From Pseudomonadota bacterium (lineage in GTDB: Bacteria > Pseudomonadota > Gammaproteobacteria > Halothiobacillales > Halothiobacillaceae), in NCBI GenBank assembly GCA_021795795.1, contig JAJYPA010000059.1, positions 1-26,153 of the forward strand: DNA of 26,153 nucleotides. The letters are read 5' to 3'. The position numbers and the translations under genes are program-made. The notes under the pieces are model-generated. The model was given only the letters and a program-made list of their open reading frames with translations, did not search any database and was not told where the DNA came from. Shown here one piece after another: positions 14,967 to 22,360 of this stretch (positions are counted from its first letter, which is position 1; every line of letters starts with the position of its first letter).

Positions 14967-15782
14967 CTATGCCACCGCTGAAACATGCGCGCGTTGTTTC
15001 GCCGTTTCTTTTGCATTTTTCTCGGTCCCATCGAACATTTCCCGGCACCACAGATAGCCCCAGGCACCGAACCACCAGAATGCCGCGGCGAATCCCGTCA
15101 TGAGTGCGAAACCCGCCACCCGGAGGTCCGTCCCCTGTAATGGAAGTTGCCGCAGTATGGGCATCAGGAACGCACAGGCCAGCAGTCCGCCCGTGAACAC
15201 CGTATAGGTTAGCCGCATATTCAGCACGGTAGCTTTAAAGCCGGTGTCATAGTGCATCACCGGCTGATTGCCCACACTCATGGTGAGGAAGATCATCGGG
15301 ATCGCACCCGGCAGGAAGATGCCCAGGGTGAGCATGGTTCCCGCCCGGATCGTGCCGTGGCGCAGCCAGCCGGGCAACTGGAAATAGGCGGGATTGGGTT
15401 TAATGGTTCCGGCGCCATGGGTGGCGGCACTGTAAAGACTGAAGATGAGGGCAAACACTATCCCGAGTATCAGCATGATGAGAAAAATGTCGCGCGACAG
15501 GTGCGCCAGGTCGCGGGCGGTCTGGCGAAAGAAGGTCCATGTCGCGGTCCACGGGTTGCCGCTGTCCTGGTCCACGGCGCGCAGGCTGGCGAAGAGTAGC
15601 CCCACCATGAACACGGTGATCGGCACGTTCAGCGCGAGGGGTTGAGGGACGAAGGCATTGACCAGGGCGAACAGTGTCATGACGCCGATGGTAATCCCCG
15701 GTGCCCGCCGGAACAGTTCAACGGATTGCCGGGTCCAGCGCTTGGCCCATCCGGGGGCTACGGTTTTTGGTCCGATTCGCAT
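14967..15782 (-). CDS. Six-segment integral membrane protein, unknown
   Basis: A 271-residue protein with AAGGA 8 bases before the start. Six hydrophobic segments near 29-49, 51-71, 98-119, 148-170, 193-212 and 224-245, with a basic N-terminus and a basic C-terminal tail (KNAKETAKQRAHVS). No catalytic motif is evident. The first hairpin contains AFVPQPLALNVPITVFMVGLLF, echoed in the 50-residue protein encoded directly upstream (15810-15962), so the two may be related. It is the last gene of the long leftward cassette. I cannot assign a function. Confidence 0.75.
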   Translation of the reverse strand: MRIGPKTVAPGWAKRWTRQSVELFRRAPGITIGVMTLFALVNAFVPQPLALNVPITVFMVGLLFASLRAVDQDSGNPWTATWTFFRQTARDLAHLSRDIFLIMLILGIVFALIFSLYSAATHGAGTIKPNPAYFQLPGWLRHGTIRAGTMLTLGIFLPGAIPMIFLTMSVGNQPVMHYDTGFKATVLNMRLTYTVFTGGLLACAFLMPILRQLPLQGTDLRVAGFALMTGFAAAFWWFGAWGYLWCREMFDGTEKNAKETAKQRAHVSAVA

Positions 15783-15809
15783 CGCAAATATCCTTTTTCC
15801 GCTCTACTC

Positions 15810-15962
15810 TCAAATTCCACAAGCCAATTTGAACATTAGCCCGATCAGCATGACGAAAAGCGCCATGCCCAGGGGCTGCGGGACAAACAAAATGGTCAGG
15901 ACACTACAGATTAACAAAGCCCCCAGAACAAAGATTTCGACTTTCGGTGCTATTTTCAACAT
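15810..15962 (-). CDS. 50-residue membrane protein, two segments
   Basis: The ATG at 15962 overlaps the stop of the upstream gene as TGATG, and GGAGG lies 8 bases before it. Almost the whole protein is hydrophobic: IFVLGALLICSVLTILFVPQ and a second segment ALFVMLIGLMFKLAC. The FVPQPL turn and the GLMF end match the first membrane hairpin of the neighbouring six-segment protein. Probably a helper or duplicated fragment of it. Confidence 0.65.
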   Translation of the reverse strand: MLKIAPKVEIFVLGALLICSVLTILFVPQPLGMALFVMLIGLMFKLACGI

Positions 15963-16675
15963 CAAATCCCCCTCCGTATGATTTCCGCCATCGCCTGCAG
16001 TTCTTTCAGCCGCGCACACCATGCGTCCACCGGGTGCTCTGGCGTATCGCGCATGCGCCGCACGAAACTGGGCCACTCCAGATCCGCGCGCAGCAGAAAG
16101 AACCGCGCCTTGCGTAAAACCTCGATATCATGCTGGACGCGGGCGGCCTGCAAATTGGCGGACAGAGACACCAGCGCCCTTGGATAATCCCAAGCCATCT
16201 GCAGCGCGCCTTGCCGTTGTCGCTTGGCACGCGGATCCCCATCCTTGCACCGATTGGCCCGAGACTCCGTTTCGCGCAACAGGTCGCTACTGGACCGTGC
16301 CAGCGACTCGGCGACCTTGTTCGCTTGACCGAAAAGCAGATTCACCTCTTTTTTTCTGTTCGTGGGGTTCTCCTTCTCGCGGAGAGCCTTGTATAGGATG
16401 CCTGGATTGACACCAGCGGGCGTGGGTTGCCCGACCGGCAGAGTGTGTGCAAAGGCCCTTTCGGCATCTAGGTTATGGTGGCTCAGCGTGTGAGTCACCA
16501 GAAGCTCAGCGCTGTCGCAGGCAGCAAGGCTGTTGTTCTGTGGCGTGTCTTCCGGGAATATCTGTTGTTCTGGTTGCTCCTTCTCTTGCAGTTTTCGGGC
16601 AAGCAAAGACAGATCAGCAGACTGCAGTCGCTCAAAAATTGACGGTTTGCCGGCAGACGTCCGCAATTCAGGCAT
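15962..16675 (-). CDS. Hypothetical protein, mostly helical and charged
   Basis: 237 residues from the ATG at 16675, with AAGGAG 7 bases upstream; the start overlaps the end of the gene before it. No membrane segment or known motif. The N-terminal third is low in hydrophobics and probably disordered; the rest is predicted helix with many R, K and E (KEVNLLFGQANKVAESLARSS and DGDPRAKRQRQGALQMAW). Likely cytosolic and a partner of the proteins translated with it. Confidence 0.65.
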   Translation of the reverse strand: MPELRTSAGKPSIFERLQSADLSLLARKLQEKEQPEQQIFPEDTPQNNSLAACDSAELLVTHTLSHHNLDAERAFAHTLPVGQPTPAGVNPGILYKALREKENPTNRKKEVNLLFGQANKVAESLARSSSDLLRETESRANRCKDGDPRAKRQRQGALQMAWDYPRALVSLSANLQAARVQHDIEVLRKARFFLLRADLEWPSFVRRMRDTPEHPVDAWCARLKELQAMAEIIRRGI

Positions 16676-17792
16676 CGGCCATCTCCTTCTCAATAACCAG
16701 CGGCTGCATCCATTCCTTTGACTTTGCCCATGCCTTTTCAGGCACGTAAACCGATGCGGTATCCTGTACCTTATGCGCCACCATCATGAATTCCCGGCCA
16801 TGGGATCCGGAGAGGAAATCGAATATCCAGTGCTGCCCAAGCAATCGGCCGGATGCCAGCAACCGGCGCCGCAGACCGCTACCTGCGTTAGCAGAAAGCA
16901 ATACTGAGAAGAGGGCCAGCAAAACCTCCGCATATTCGTCACGCATGCCTTCACCATGAGCAATGCGTAAATAATCCACATAAACCGTCAACCGCATGGG
17001 ACGGCATTCCATTTCACGCCGTAAATGCGCCATGACTGATTCGATTTTCCAGTGATCCACCACGGCGGCCGAGTCGTCTAACCAGGATTCGCCGCAAAGA
17101 ACACCGAAGATATTGGCCTCATGGCGTGTGACTGTACTATCGTAATCTTTCCCGCTGGTGGCCATTACCAACATGAAATTGCCTACCGGCCGCAAGTCTG
17201 CATAATGACTGCCGTCCGCTCCCGCTACAGTCGCCGCTTTCCCTGAAGCAATCCTTCCCGCGTCATTCCGGTTCCGTTTCCAAAGGTCCACCTTGCGCTG
17301 CCCCGGCGTTTTCTCGGCATCCACCACCTTTTGGGCAATACTGATAATCCGACTTTCTTCCACATCAACAGCCTCGGCTATCCCGATCAGATCGAAATTG
17401 CTAGGATCCCGCATGAGTCCAAACACCGCCATGTCCTGCAGGAATCCCTGATCCACCCCCCGGTCAATCAGCCTGCGCATCATCCGGTAGAACGCATCGA
17501 AGTCCATGGCTTTAGCAGCGCAATCCAGGTACTTGCGAGCGACTTCGTTTCCTAGACCAGTACCATTATTGCCAATCCACCATTCGTAGATCTGCATGGC
17601 ATCGTGCCATTTGCCGTAGGTCCAGTACACGTCCGCCTCGCCCAGCAAATCCTCGTCAGCCAGATGGTCTACTTCCTGCTTAGAAACAGTGGTTGGCGTC
17701 TGTGTCCTGCTGACGTGGGGATGCTCGGGTTCCCTCTGAACCGCATAGCGATCCTTGGCACCATTACCAACCGTTAGCCCAAAAAGTTGCAA
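16668..17792 (-). CDS. FimV/TPR-like protein, unknown role
   Basis: A 374-residue protein. No ATG is available near the start; TTG at 17792 is used, with AGGA 9 bases upstream, and overlaps the gene before it by 19 bases. The segment LADEDLLGEADVYWTYGKWH followed by DAMQIYEWWI (about 45-74) resembles the C-terminal TPR unit of FimV-type proteins (EADVYLAYGRYxQA). The next 60 residues continue as helices in the same style. The rest (from about 190) is not recognised. FimV-like units organise polar and pilus machinery, so a scaffold role is possible; this is inference. Confidence 0.65.
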   Translation of the reverse strand: MQLFGLTVGNGAKDRYAVQREPEHPHVSRTQTPTTVSKQEVDHLADEDLLGEADVYWTYGKWHDAMQIYEWWIGNNGTGLGNEVARKYLDCAAKAMDFDAFYRMMRRLIDRGVDQGFLQDMAVFGLMRDPSNFDLIGIAEAVDVEESRIISIAQKVVDAEKTPGQRKVDLWKRNRNDAGRIASGKAATVAGADGSHYADLRPVGNFMLVMATSGKDYDSTVTRHEANIFGVLCGESWLDDSAAVVDHWKIESVMAHLRREMECRPMRLTVYVDYLRIAHGEGMRDEYAEVLLALFSVLLSANAGSGLRRRLLASGRLLGQHWIFDFLSGSHGREFMMVAHKVQDTASVYVPEKAWAKSKEWMQPLVIEKEMADA

Positions 17793-18022
17793 GGTTTCTG
17801 TTCCTGTTTAACTACCAGAAAGGCATCCTCAACGGCATAAGCGATCTGCCGATCAGGGCCTTCCGTAAATGACATGTTGGCTCTTCCTCTGTGCGGATTG
17901 CGTATCCACGCGATGATCCGCTCGGTATTTACGCGCTCAGCACGCAACCGCAGATTTTCCGCTTCCAAATTCTGTATGATTCGCGCCAGATCGCTTATGG
18001 ATTCGTGATTACCTTTTCCCAT
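17774..18022 (-). CDS. Small coiled-coil hypothetical protein
   Basis: 82 residues; the ATG at 18022 lies within the end of the gene before it (14-base overlap). Residues 8-35 (ISDLARIIQNLEAENLRLRAE) have leucine-zipper spacing. The second half contains FTEGPDRQIAYAVEDAFLVV. No known family. It overlaps the TTG start of the next gene, so the two are probably translated together. Confidence 0.55.
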   Translation of the reverse strand: MGKGNHESISDLARIIQNLEAENLRLRAERVNTERIIAWIRNPHRGRANMSFTEGPDRQIAYAVEDAFLVVKQEQKPCNFLG

Positions 18023-18236
18023 CGAAGGGACCCCTATTGCGATCCGGCGGCATCCGCGGGAGTGCGCGGCGAGCGAAAAATCGTACGATTATCGCAACGG
18101 CACCAACAAACACCACTTCGAAGAGGGAATATCTAAACACCAAAGTAGACATCCACTCCGCCATCCAGGCCAGGCCCAGCATCAGCAGAACTGCTGGGAC
18201 TGCGCGAATGACGACGGTCGCCACACGGGTAATCAT
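18009..18236 (-). CDS. Small membrane protein, two segments
   Basis: 75 residues from the ATG at 18236, which overlaps the cysC stop as ATGA; a longer reading frame would run well into cysC. Two hydrophobic stretches ([17 protein letters not shown] and [16 protein letters not shown]), then a basic, proline-rich tail. Unknown function. Confidence 0.6.
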   Translation of the reverse strand: MITRVATVVIRAVPAVLLMLGLAWMAEWMSTLVFRYSLFEVVFVGAVAIIVRFFARRALPRMPPDRNRGPFDGKR

Positions 18237-18775
18237 GCGCAACCGTCCTGCAGTTGCCTGCTCTGTATTAACGACCATAGCGGCGATAGTAGCGTTTCCG
18301 GACGGTTGCCCATGGTTTCGATACGCAGATCAGGTGCAATGGGCGGTTCGTACGGGCTGTCGATACCGGTGAAATCGGAAATCGTGCCTGCCCGAGCGCG
18401 TGCATAGAGCCCCTTGGGGTCGCGGCGCTCGCATTCTTCCATAGGTGCGTCTACAAACACCTCAAAAAACTCCCCTGGAGCAAAAAGGCTGCGGGCAAAC
18501 TCTCTGCCCGCACAATATGGGGAGATGCAAGACACCAGCACGATCAAGCCCGCGTCCACCATCAGCCGGGCCACCTCCGCGACGCGGCGAACATTCTCTG
18601 CTCGGTCAACTTCGCTGAAACCAAGGTCACGATTCAGTCCGCAGCGCACGTCGTCGCCGTCCAAAACGTGGGTAAAAAATCCCTTGGCGCGCAGGCGGGT
18701 TTCCAGCAAATAGGCCAGTGTGGTTTTGCCGCACCCTGAAAGTCCAGTGAACCATACGCAATAGTTACTGGTCAT
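18233..18775 (-). CDS. cysC: Adenylylsulfate (APS) kinase
   Basis: Phosphorylates APS to PAPS, the donor for sulfation and for sulfate reduction. The 180-residue protein from the ATG at 18775 is of normal length for CysC. The P-loop is GLSGCGKTT (11-19), followed by [20 protein letters not shown] and [10 protein letters not shown], the [13 protein letters not shown] segment with the family serine, and the lid [19 protein letters not shown] followed by IDSPYEPP. One change: the arginine usual after SPY/SPH is a cysteine. No sulfate adenylyltransferase or sulfotransferase is near, and it sits among small membrane proteins, so it more likely serves a modification than sulfate assimilation. Confidence 0.93.
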   Translation of the reverse strand: MTSNYCVWFTGLSGCGKTTLAYLLETRLRAKGFFTHVLDGDDVRCGLNRDLGFSEVDRAENVRRVAEVARLMVDAGLIVLVSCISPYCAGREFARSLFAPGEFFEVFVDAPMEECERRDPKGLYARARAGTISDFTGIDSPYEPPIAPDLRIETMGNRPETLLSPLWSLIQSRQLQDGCA

Positions 18776-18950
18776 CAACTTCTCCCCTTACATAATCTGG
18801 CGAGGTGTGTTTTCCGTACAGACTCGGAAACACCTGTAGGAACAATTCTTTTGCGACACAAAATGCTAGCACGGCAATGGCCAGAAGCAGCGTGAGAATA
18901 ATTGCCAGCACGCATAAAACTATGACCACAACCCGCTCTAGTGCTACCAT
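18765..18950 (-). CDS. Small single-pass membrane protein
   Basis: 61 residues. The ATG at 18950 overlaps the end of the PLD-like gene by 7 bases, and its own stop lies inside the start of cysC. The first 35 residues are strongly hydrophobic ([20 protein letters not shown]), then an acidic end (YVRGEVDDQ). Translation is probably coupled on both sides. No homology recognised. Confidence 0.6.
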   Translation of the reverse strand: MVALERVVVIVLCVLAIILTLLLAIAVLAFCVAKELFLQVFPSLYGKHTSPDYVRGEVDDQ

Positions 18951-19948
18951 GATGATCCGCCAGCATTGGAATACCCGGAAGCGTGCCAATAGTGCTTCCA
19001 GTGATGCCAATGGGATCCGTCAGTATATCCCTCTGCGGCTTGGTTGCCCGTCGAGCGGAACGATGCAGCAGCATTCCAATCTTTCTGAAACTGACTTTTC
19101 AACACGGCGAGATCAGATCCCTTCAGGATAACCCCCATTTCCCTATTCTCGTTCAGTGAACTGCTTGAAAAATTGACGGAGCCCACGAAGCCATACTGAC
19201 CCCCGCTGATCGCCTTGGCGTGCAAATAAACTGGCTTCTTGGGGAGTAACCGGATATGAACCCCATGTTTTGCCAGCCAGTCCGCATTGCGCTTGTCCGT
19301 GCCACTGATGCTGGACGGCAAAATCATCCATGCCTGCCCACCCTTGTCCGCGATCACCTGCAATATCTGTCGGTCATTGCCGCATTCCTCTGACTCGATA
19401 TACACCGGCCCAGGCTGCCGAATCACCGCCGCAAGCCCAGCCTCGCTTCCGGGTGACAGCACCAATATCTGATGCGGCATATTACCCGCCTGCCGATGGT
19501 GCCAGTCCGCGGAAAACACCGTGCGCGCCGCCCGCACAATCTGCGGATTGCTGGTGACATCCAGGTATTCACGGTTCCGGTGGAATGCGGACCAGTCGAA
19601 ATTCGCGGAGCCGATCTCGCAGGTGCTTTGCGTGCACAAATATTTCGCGTGGTAAAAAGAATAGCGGTGTGCTGAACGGCTCATCTCGAAACGGTTTGGC
19701 GCCCATTGTACAGCCGCGCCCGTTGCCTTCGCCCGCTGCCATTCCCGAAAGATCATGGCGGGTTTCATGTGATAGGGGCGCTGGTCAAGAATAATCCGGA
19801 CGTTTACGCCGCGAGCATGCGCGGCACGCAATGCATCCAGCATTTTCCCAGAAGAGAGGTAATAGACACCGAGATCAATGGAATGGCGCGCACCATCGAT
19901 GACTCGAACAATGGGCGCAACGCCGGCATATGGCTCAACATATAACAT
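18944..19948 (-). CDS. Phospholipase D-like protein with altered HKD motifs
   Basis: A 334-residue protein with GGAGG just before the start. Two PLD repeats: H100-A-K102 with GSANFD (113-118), and H243-A-K245 with GSVNFS (256-261), each followed by NREY or NREM. The family motif is HxKx4D, and in both repeats the aspartate is replaced (Q107 and G250), although histidine and lysine are kept. No signal peptide or membrane segment. The C-terminal 25 residues are rich in H, W and Y (HWHHWKHYWH), a possible metal- or membrane-surface-binding tail. Family members are nucleases, phospholipases or transphosphatidylases; which applies here is not clear. Confidence 0.82.
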   Translation of the reverse strand: MLYVEPYAGVAPIVRVIDGARHSIDLGVYYLSSGKMLDALRAAHARGVNVRIILDQRPYHMKPAMIFREWQRAKATGAAVQWAPNRFEMSRSAHRYSFYHAKYLCTQSTCEIGSANFDWSAFHRNREYLDVTSNPQIVRAARTVFSADWHHRQAGNMPHQILVLSPGSEAGLAAVIRQPGPVYIESEECGNDRQILQVIADKGGQAWMILPSSISGTDKRNADWLAKHGVHIRLLPKKPVYLHAKAISGGQYGFVGSVNFSSSSLNENREMGVILKGSDLAVLKSQFQKDWNAAASFRSTGNQAAEGYTDGSHWHHWKHYWHASGYSNAGGSSW

Positions 19949-20197
19949 CTAAAACCCTCCCCCCACAGGCAATGCGCGCATGAACTGCGTCACCCAGACC
20001 CATGCGTCGCCAAGGACAACATCGACCCACCCGATAACCTGAGAAGAAACACCCGGCGCATAGCGAGAAAGAACAGCGAGCACCAAAACGGCGCCAGCCA
20101 CCATGAAAGCAATGTGCAACGCTTCCCGCAAAAGAAAAAACGCAATCCCAATCACAACGACAACCGTGATGATCGTTCCTAAGTTTCCTGAAAACAT
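19949..20197 (-). CDS. Small membrane protein
   Basis: 82 residues from the ATG at 20197, with GGAG upstream; the longer frame from 20230 lacks a good site. One long or two short hydrophobic segments (IITVVVVIGIAFFLLREALH and AFMVAGAVLVLAVLSRYAPG), then a partly amphipathic tail. Its stop codon abuts the start of the PLD-like gene. Unknown function. Confidence 0.6.
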   Translation of the reverse strand: MFSGNLGTIITVVVVIGIAFFLLREALHIAFMVAGAVLVLAVLSRYAPGVSSQVIGWVDVVLGDAWVWVTQFMRALPVGGGF

Positions 20198-20276
20198 ATT
20201 CCGCCGCTCCAAAGATCTGTCGTAAGACATCTAAACCAGTGTTGCATATCGGCATGCTCATCCGGCTCTTTCTGTG

Positions 20277-20549
20277 TTACGAATGCGCCGCTGCCGGTTT
20301 AGACTTTGTTGTCGGCATTCTTCGTCGTATATAGTCCGCCAGCGCCCCTATCCTGGTAATGCAGTACAGATCGCTGTCATCTATTTCCACATCGAAGTGC
20401 GCCTCCAGTTCCATAACGAGTTCCACCAGTTGCAGATCGGACAACTTGAGATCCACCAAAACGCAGGTCTCTGCCGTTGCCTCGTTCAACTGATCCGCAC
20501 CATATTTGTCTTTCAATAACCGGGTAATCTTGCCGCGCACATCGCACAT
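20277..20549 (-). CDS. Acyl-carrier-protein-like protein lacking the phosphopantetheine serine
   Basis: A 90-residue protein from the ATG at 20549 with AAGGA 10 bases upstream. It has ACP length and helix pattern: ITRLLKDKYGADQL, then LKLSDLQLVELVMELEAHFD followed by VEIDD, and a last helix IGALADYIRRR. In ACPs the second helix begins with DSL, where S carries 4'-phosphopantetheine. Here the residues are S37-D38-L39, so the serine position holds aspartate. Unless the neighbouring S37 is used, it cannot be primed. It lies 13 bases after the metallophosphoesterase-like gene. No fatty-acid or polyketide genes are nearby. Confidence 0.75.
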   Translation of the reverse strand: MCDVRGKITRLLKDKYGADQLNEATAETCVLVDLKLSDLQLVELVMELEAHFDVEIDDSDLYCITRIGALADYIRRRMPTTKSKPAAAHS

Positions 20550-20562
20550 CGTGTTCTTTTCC

Positions 20563-21351
20563 TTACAGGTCGATATAGAAATTCCGGTAATCTGGACTTC
20601 GCAAGGTGTTGCCTGGGTCACCGCACGGATTGCTGACGACCAAAGTGCCCCCTATCTTGTAGTGAACTGGTCTGGGCGCCAGTCCATGCACCCAAACATC
20701 CGGCCGGTAATGGGCCACCAACCCCTCCAAATCAGAAGCCTGCTCATGGCGCCTGGTACCAGCTTTGCCGCGTGTCTCGACACTTTTGAAACTGGGCGCA
20801 TGGTGCGTCACCACCAGAGTTTTCCCGTTGAATGGGGCCGACAGATTTTCTTCCAGCCAGGCGACCTGCTCCTGATGCGCGGCGGTGATCTCCCGAGTCT
20901 CCAGTGCGCGGCCATTCTTTCCGATGATGTCCGGTAGAAAACCGGCAAACTGGGAGTACCCAGGCTCTTTCTCGCCCGGCAATCTGGACCAGAGCGTGCA
21001 ACTCAATACCCGCAAGTCCAAAGAAGGAATGCGCAAATAGTACATGCCGCACTTTCCGGCCATGACCGCCTTACCGGGCATGTTCAGCATGTTGGGATAG
21101 AGCGCATCCAACTCGGGCAGCGAAAACCCGGTGTGTTCACGAACCCCAGGCACGACGATCACCGCCAGCTTGGGGCGGTCAGCCGCCAGATCGCTGAGCC
21201 AATATCTGAGTTGGCTCAGACTTCCGGACAGTCCTCCAGCGAGCAGAAGCACCTTCGTTTCCGGGCGTATGTCGTTCTGGCAAAACGGGGTTTCTTTGCC
21301 GGCTTGTTGCCACACATCAAGATGGAGATCAGAGACGATTTGAATCCGCAT
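20563..21351 (-). CDS. Metallophosphoesterase-fold protein with most metal ligands lost
   Basis: A 262-residue calcineurin-like protein. The family blocks are easy to place: SDLHLD (7-12, D8 and H10 kept), LLLAGG (35-40, normally AGD), VPGVRE (67-72, normally GNHE), VTHHAPS (181-187, kept), WVHGLAPRP (220-228, normally HGHTH) and VVSNPCGDP. So the bridging aspartate, the GNH asparagine and histidine, and both histidines of GHTH are replaced, while the surrounding residues are conserved. Two-metal catalysis seems impossible; a binding or regulatory role is more likely. It starts at the ATG at 21351 and has only a weak ribosome site. Confidence 0.82.
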   Translation of the reverse strand: MRIQIVSDLHLDVWQQAGKETPFCQNDIRPETKVLLLAGGLSGSLSQLRYWLSDLAADRPKLAVIVVPGVREHTGFSLPELDALYPNMLNMPGKAVMAGKCGMYYLRIPSLDLRVLSCTLWSRLPGEKEPGYSQFAGFLPDIIGKNGRALETREITAAHQEQVAWLEENLSAPFNGKTLVVTHHAPSFKSVETRGKAGTRRHEQASDLEGLVAHYRPDVWVHGLAPRPVHYKIGGTLVVSNPCGDPGNTLRSPDYRNFYIDL

Positions 21352-21369
21352 TATCAATTTTAACCCCGG

Positions 21370-21576
21370 CTAGTCGTTGCGCTGTCGGCGAAGCGCCTGC
21401 AGCAAATGACGCCGCTCGGCGACGATACGCTCAAGCCGGGTTGCGAGTCGCGTAAGACTATTGGCTGCCGGGTCCCCATCGGGCAACTTTCGCACCTGGA
21501 CTCGCGCACGAAGCAGCAGGCCAAACGGGTTGGAAATTGGGGTTGCAGGACTTTGACTTTCTAATGACTGCGACAT
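21370..21576 (-). CDS. Small coiled-coil protein, first gene of the long leftward operon
   Basis: 68 residues from the ATG at 21576; a TTG two codons upstream has a better-spaced AGGAG and may be the real start. The N-terminal 20 residues are rich in S, P and Q; the rest is a basic amphipathic helix (LTRLATRLERIVAERRHLLQ). Nothing recognised. It is followed by the phosphoesterase-like gene after 18 bases. Confidence 0.55.
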   Translation of the reverse strand: MSQSLESQSPATPISNPFGLLLRARVQVRKLPDGDPAANSLTRLATRLERIVAERRHLLQALRRQRND

Positions 21577-21836
21577 AGGCAAACTTCTTCTCCTGAAAGG
21601 TGCTGCTAGGTTACCACTCAGGAAAATTGTATCAGGGCGTATAAAGTCGAATTATTTTTTGGTAATGCGAATGCTACCTCAGATGCTTATAGCGTATGAT
21701 TAGAACGTAAATCCACGCCCTCCTGACTCGGCTCGGAGGGATGTGCCGCAACAATCCGCGCAAGAGCCGATTCCACAGGCGCGGGACCGATCCGAAATTT
21801 TCGGGGCGGGTAGCTTGGACCTCCTGTGCCCGATTC

Positions 21837-21855
21837 CGGGATCAAATTGATCCCG
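21837..21855. repeat. Boundary palindrome, copy 3 (perfect)
   Basis: GGGATCAA-A-TTGATCCC with a flanking C/G pair, the same 17-base core as at 7185-7209. It lies between the leftward operon and the small-gene region. Confidence 0.75.
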
Positions 21856-22024
21856 AAGCCTTCCGCTTCACCCCACGTTTCCATAATGGACGACACCCGG
21901 AATATCGAAACGCTTGCCCCGCGAGCTCTCCGGTATTCCCTACCTTTGTGGTTCATCAAAGGCGACTACCGGCAGCGTTATCACCGGGAATTCTCAAAGG
22001 CCAAACGGTCTTTCTTCCCCAGCG

Positions 22025-22072
22025 GGGCACACCACCCCGTCATGGGGTTTGTGTGCCCTCTTTTTTTAGGAG
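22025..22072 (+). promoter_or_regulatory. Terminator-like hairpin leader directly before a ribosome site, copy 1
   Basis: GGGCACAC (22025-22032) pairs with GTGTGCCC (22051-22058), with an inner CCCC/GGGG pair, and is followed by a run of T (22061-22067) and then AGGAG at 22068-22072. It has all parts of a rho-independent terminator but ends at the Shine-Dalgarno of the next gene. The same layout recurs at 22925-22974. Confidence 0.65.
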
Positions 22073-22079
22073 ATACACC

Positions 22080-22256
22080 ATGTACCACGTAATTATCAAC
22101 CGGTTCGCCCCGATGTCCTTTTCTTGGAATGGCACCACTACGGTGCCAGGACAAGAAGCGAAATTCCATACCGTTGAGGCCGCCCAAAAGGCGGTTGATT
22201 GGTATCGTGAGTTTCCCGGAAACGAAAGCGCCACAATGGAAATTGTGGAACGCTGA
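22080..22256 (+). CDS. 58-residue hypothetical protein
   Basis: ATG 7 bases after AGGAG. The sequence MYHVIINRFAPMSFSWNG followed by acidic and aromatic residues (VDWYREFPGNE) reads like a small soluble alpha/beta protein that begins with a strand. Residues 27-43 (AKFHTVEAAQKAVDWYR) form a probable helix. No family recognised. Expression may be governed by the hairpin leader upstream. Confidence 0.6.
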   Translation: MYHVIINRFAPMSFSWNGTTTVPGQEAKFHTVEAAQKAVDWYREFPGNESATMEIVER

Positions 22257-22276
22257 ATTATGCCTGTATAGGATCT

Positions 22277-22306
22277 TTCCCTCTCGGGGCACACCACCCC
22301 ATGATG
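22277..22306 (+). repeat. Partial copy of the hairpin leader
   Basis: TTTCCCTCTCGGGGCACACC followed by ACCCC matches the first half of the leader at 22025, but the second arm, the T-run and the ribosome site are missing. The sequence passes directly into the first of the GAATACC hairpins (22319), as if one cassette had been joined onto another. Confidence 0.6.
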
Positions 22307-22318
22307 TTTAAAGGTAGA

Positions 22319-22360
22319 GAATACCACGGACACTCACTATAGATGCTTCGGCATTCCAAG
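22319..22360 (-). repeat. GAATACC hairpin element, copy A
   Basis: GAATACC (22319-22325) and GGCATTC (22350-22356) form an imperfect inverted repeat. The second arm lies in a longer conserved block, GCTTCGGCATTCCAAGC, shared with copy C except for one base. It overlaps the 3' end of the leftward gene at 22337. Confidence 0.55.

Larger units (their letters stand above)
21577..22079. other. Divergent spacer between the leftward operon and the small-gene region
   Basis: About 500 bases without a supported gene. The AT-rich part at 21610-21680 should hold the leftward promoter; a TACAAT on the minus strand at 21626-21631 is a possible -10 box without a well-spaced -35. Two palindromes follow, CCGAAA-T-TTTCGG at 21792-21804 and copy 3 of the boundary palindrome at 21837. 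The end holds the hairpin leader of the 22080 gene. Reading frames here have no ribosome sites. Confidence 0.55.

Noticed and set aside
21687..21959. Leftward open frame in the spacer at 21577-22079
   Set aside because: Same reason: it shares only the palindrome-derived peptide with the frame at 7008-7283 and has no ribosome site.
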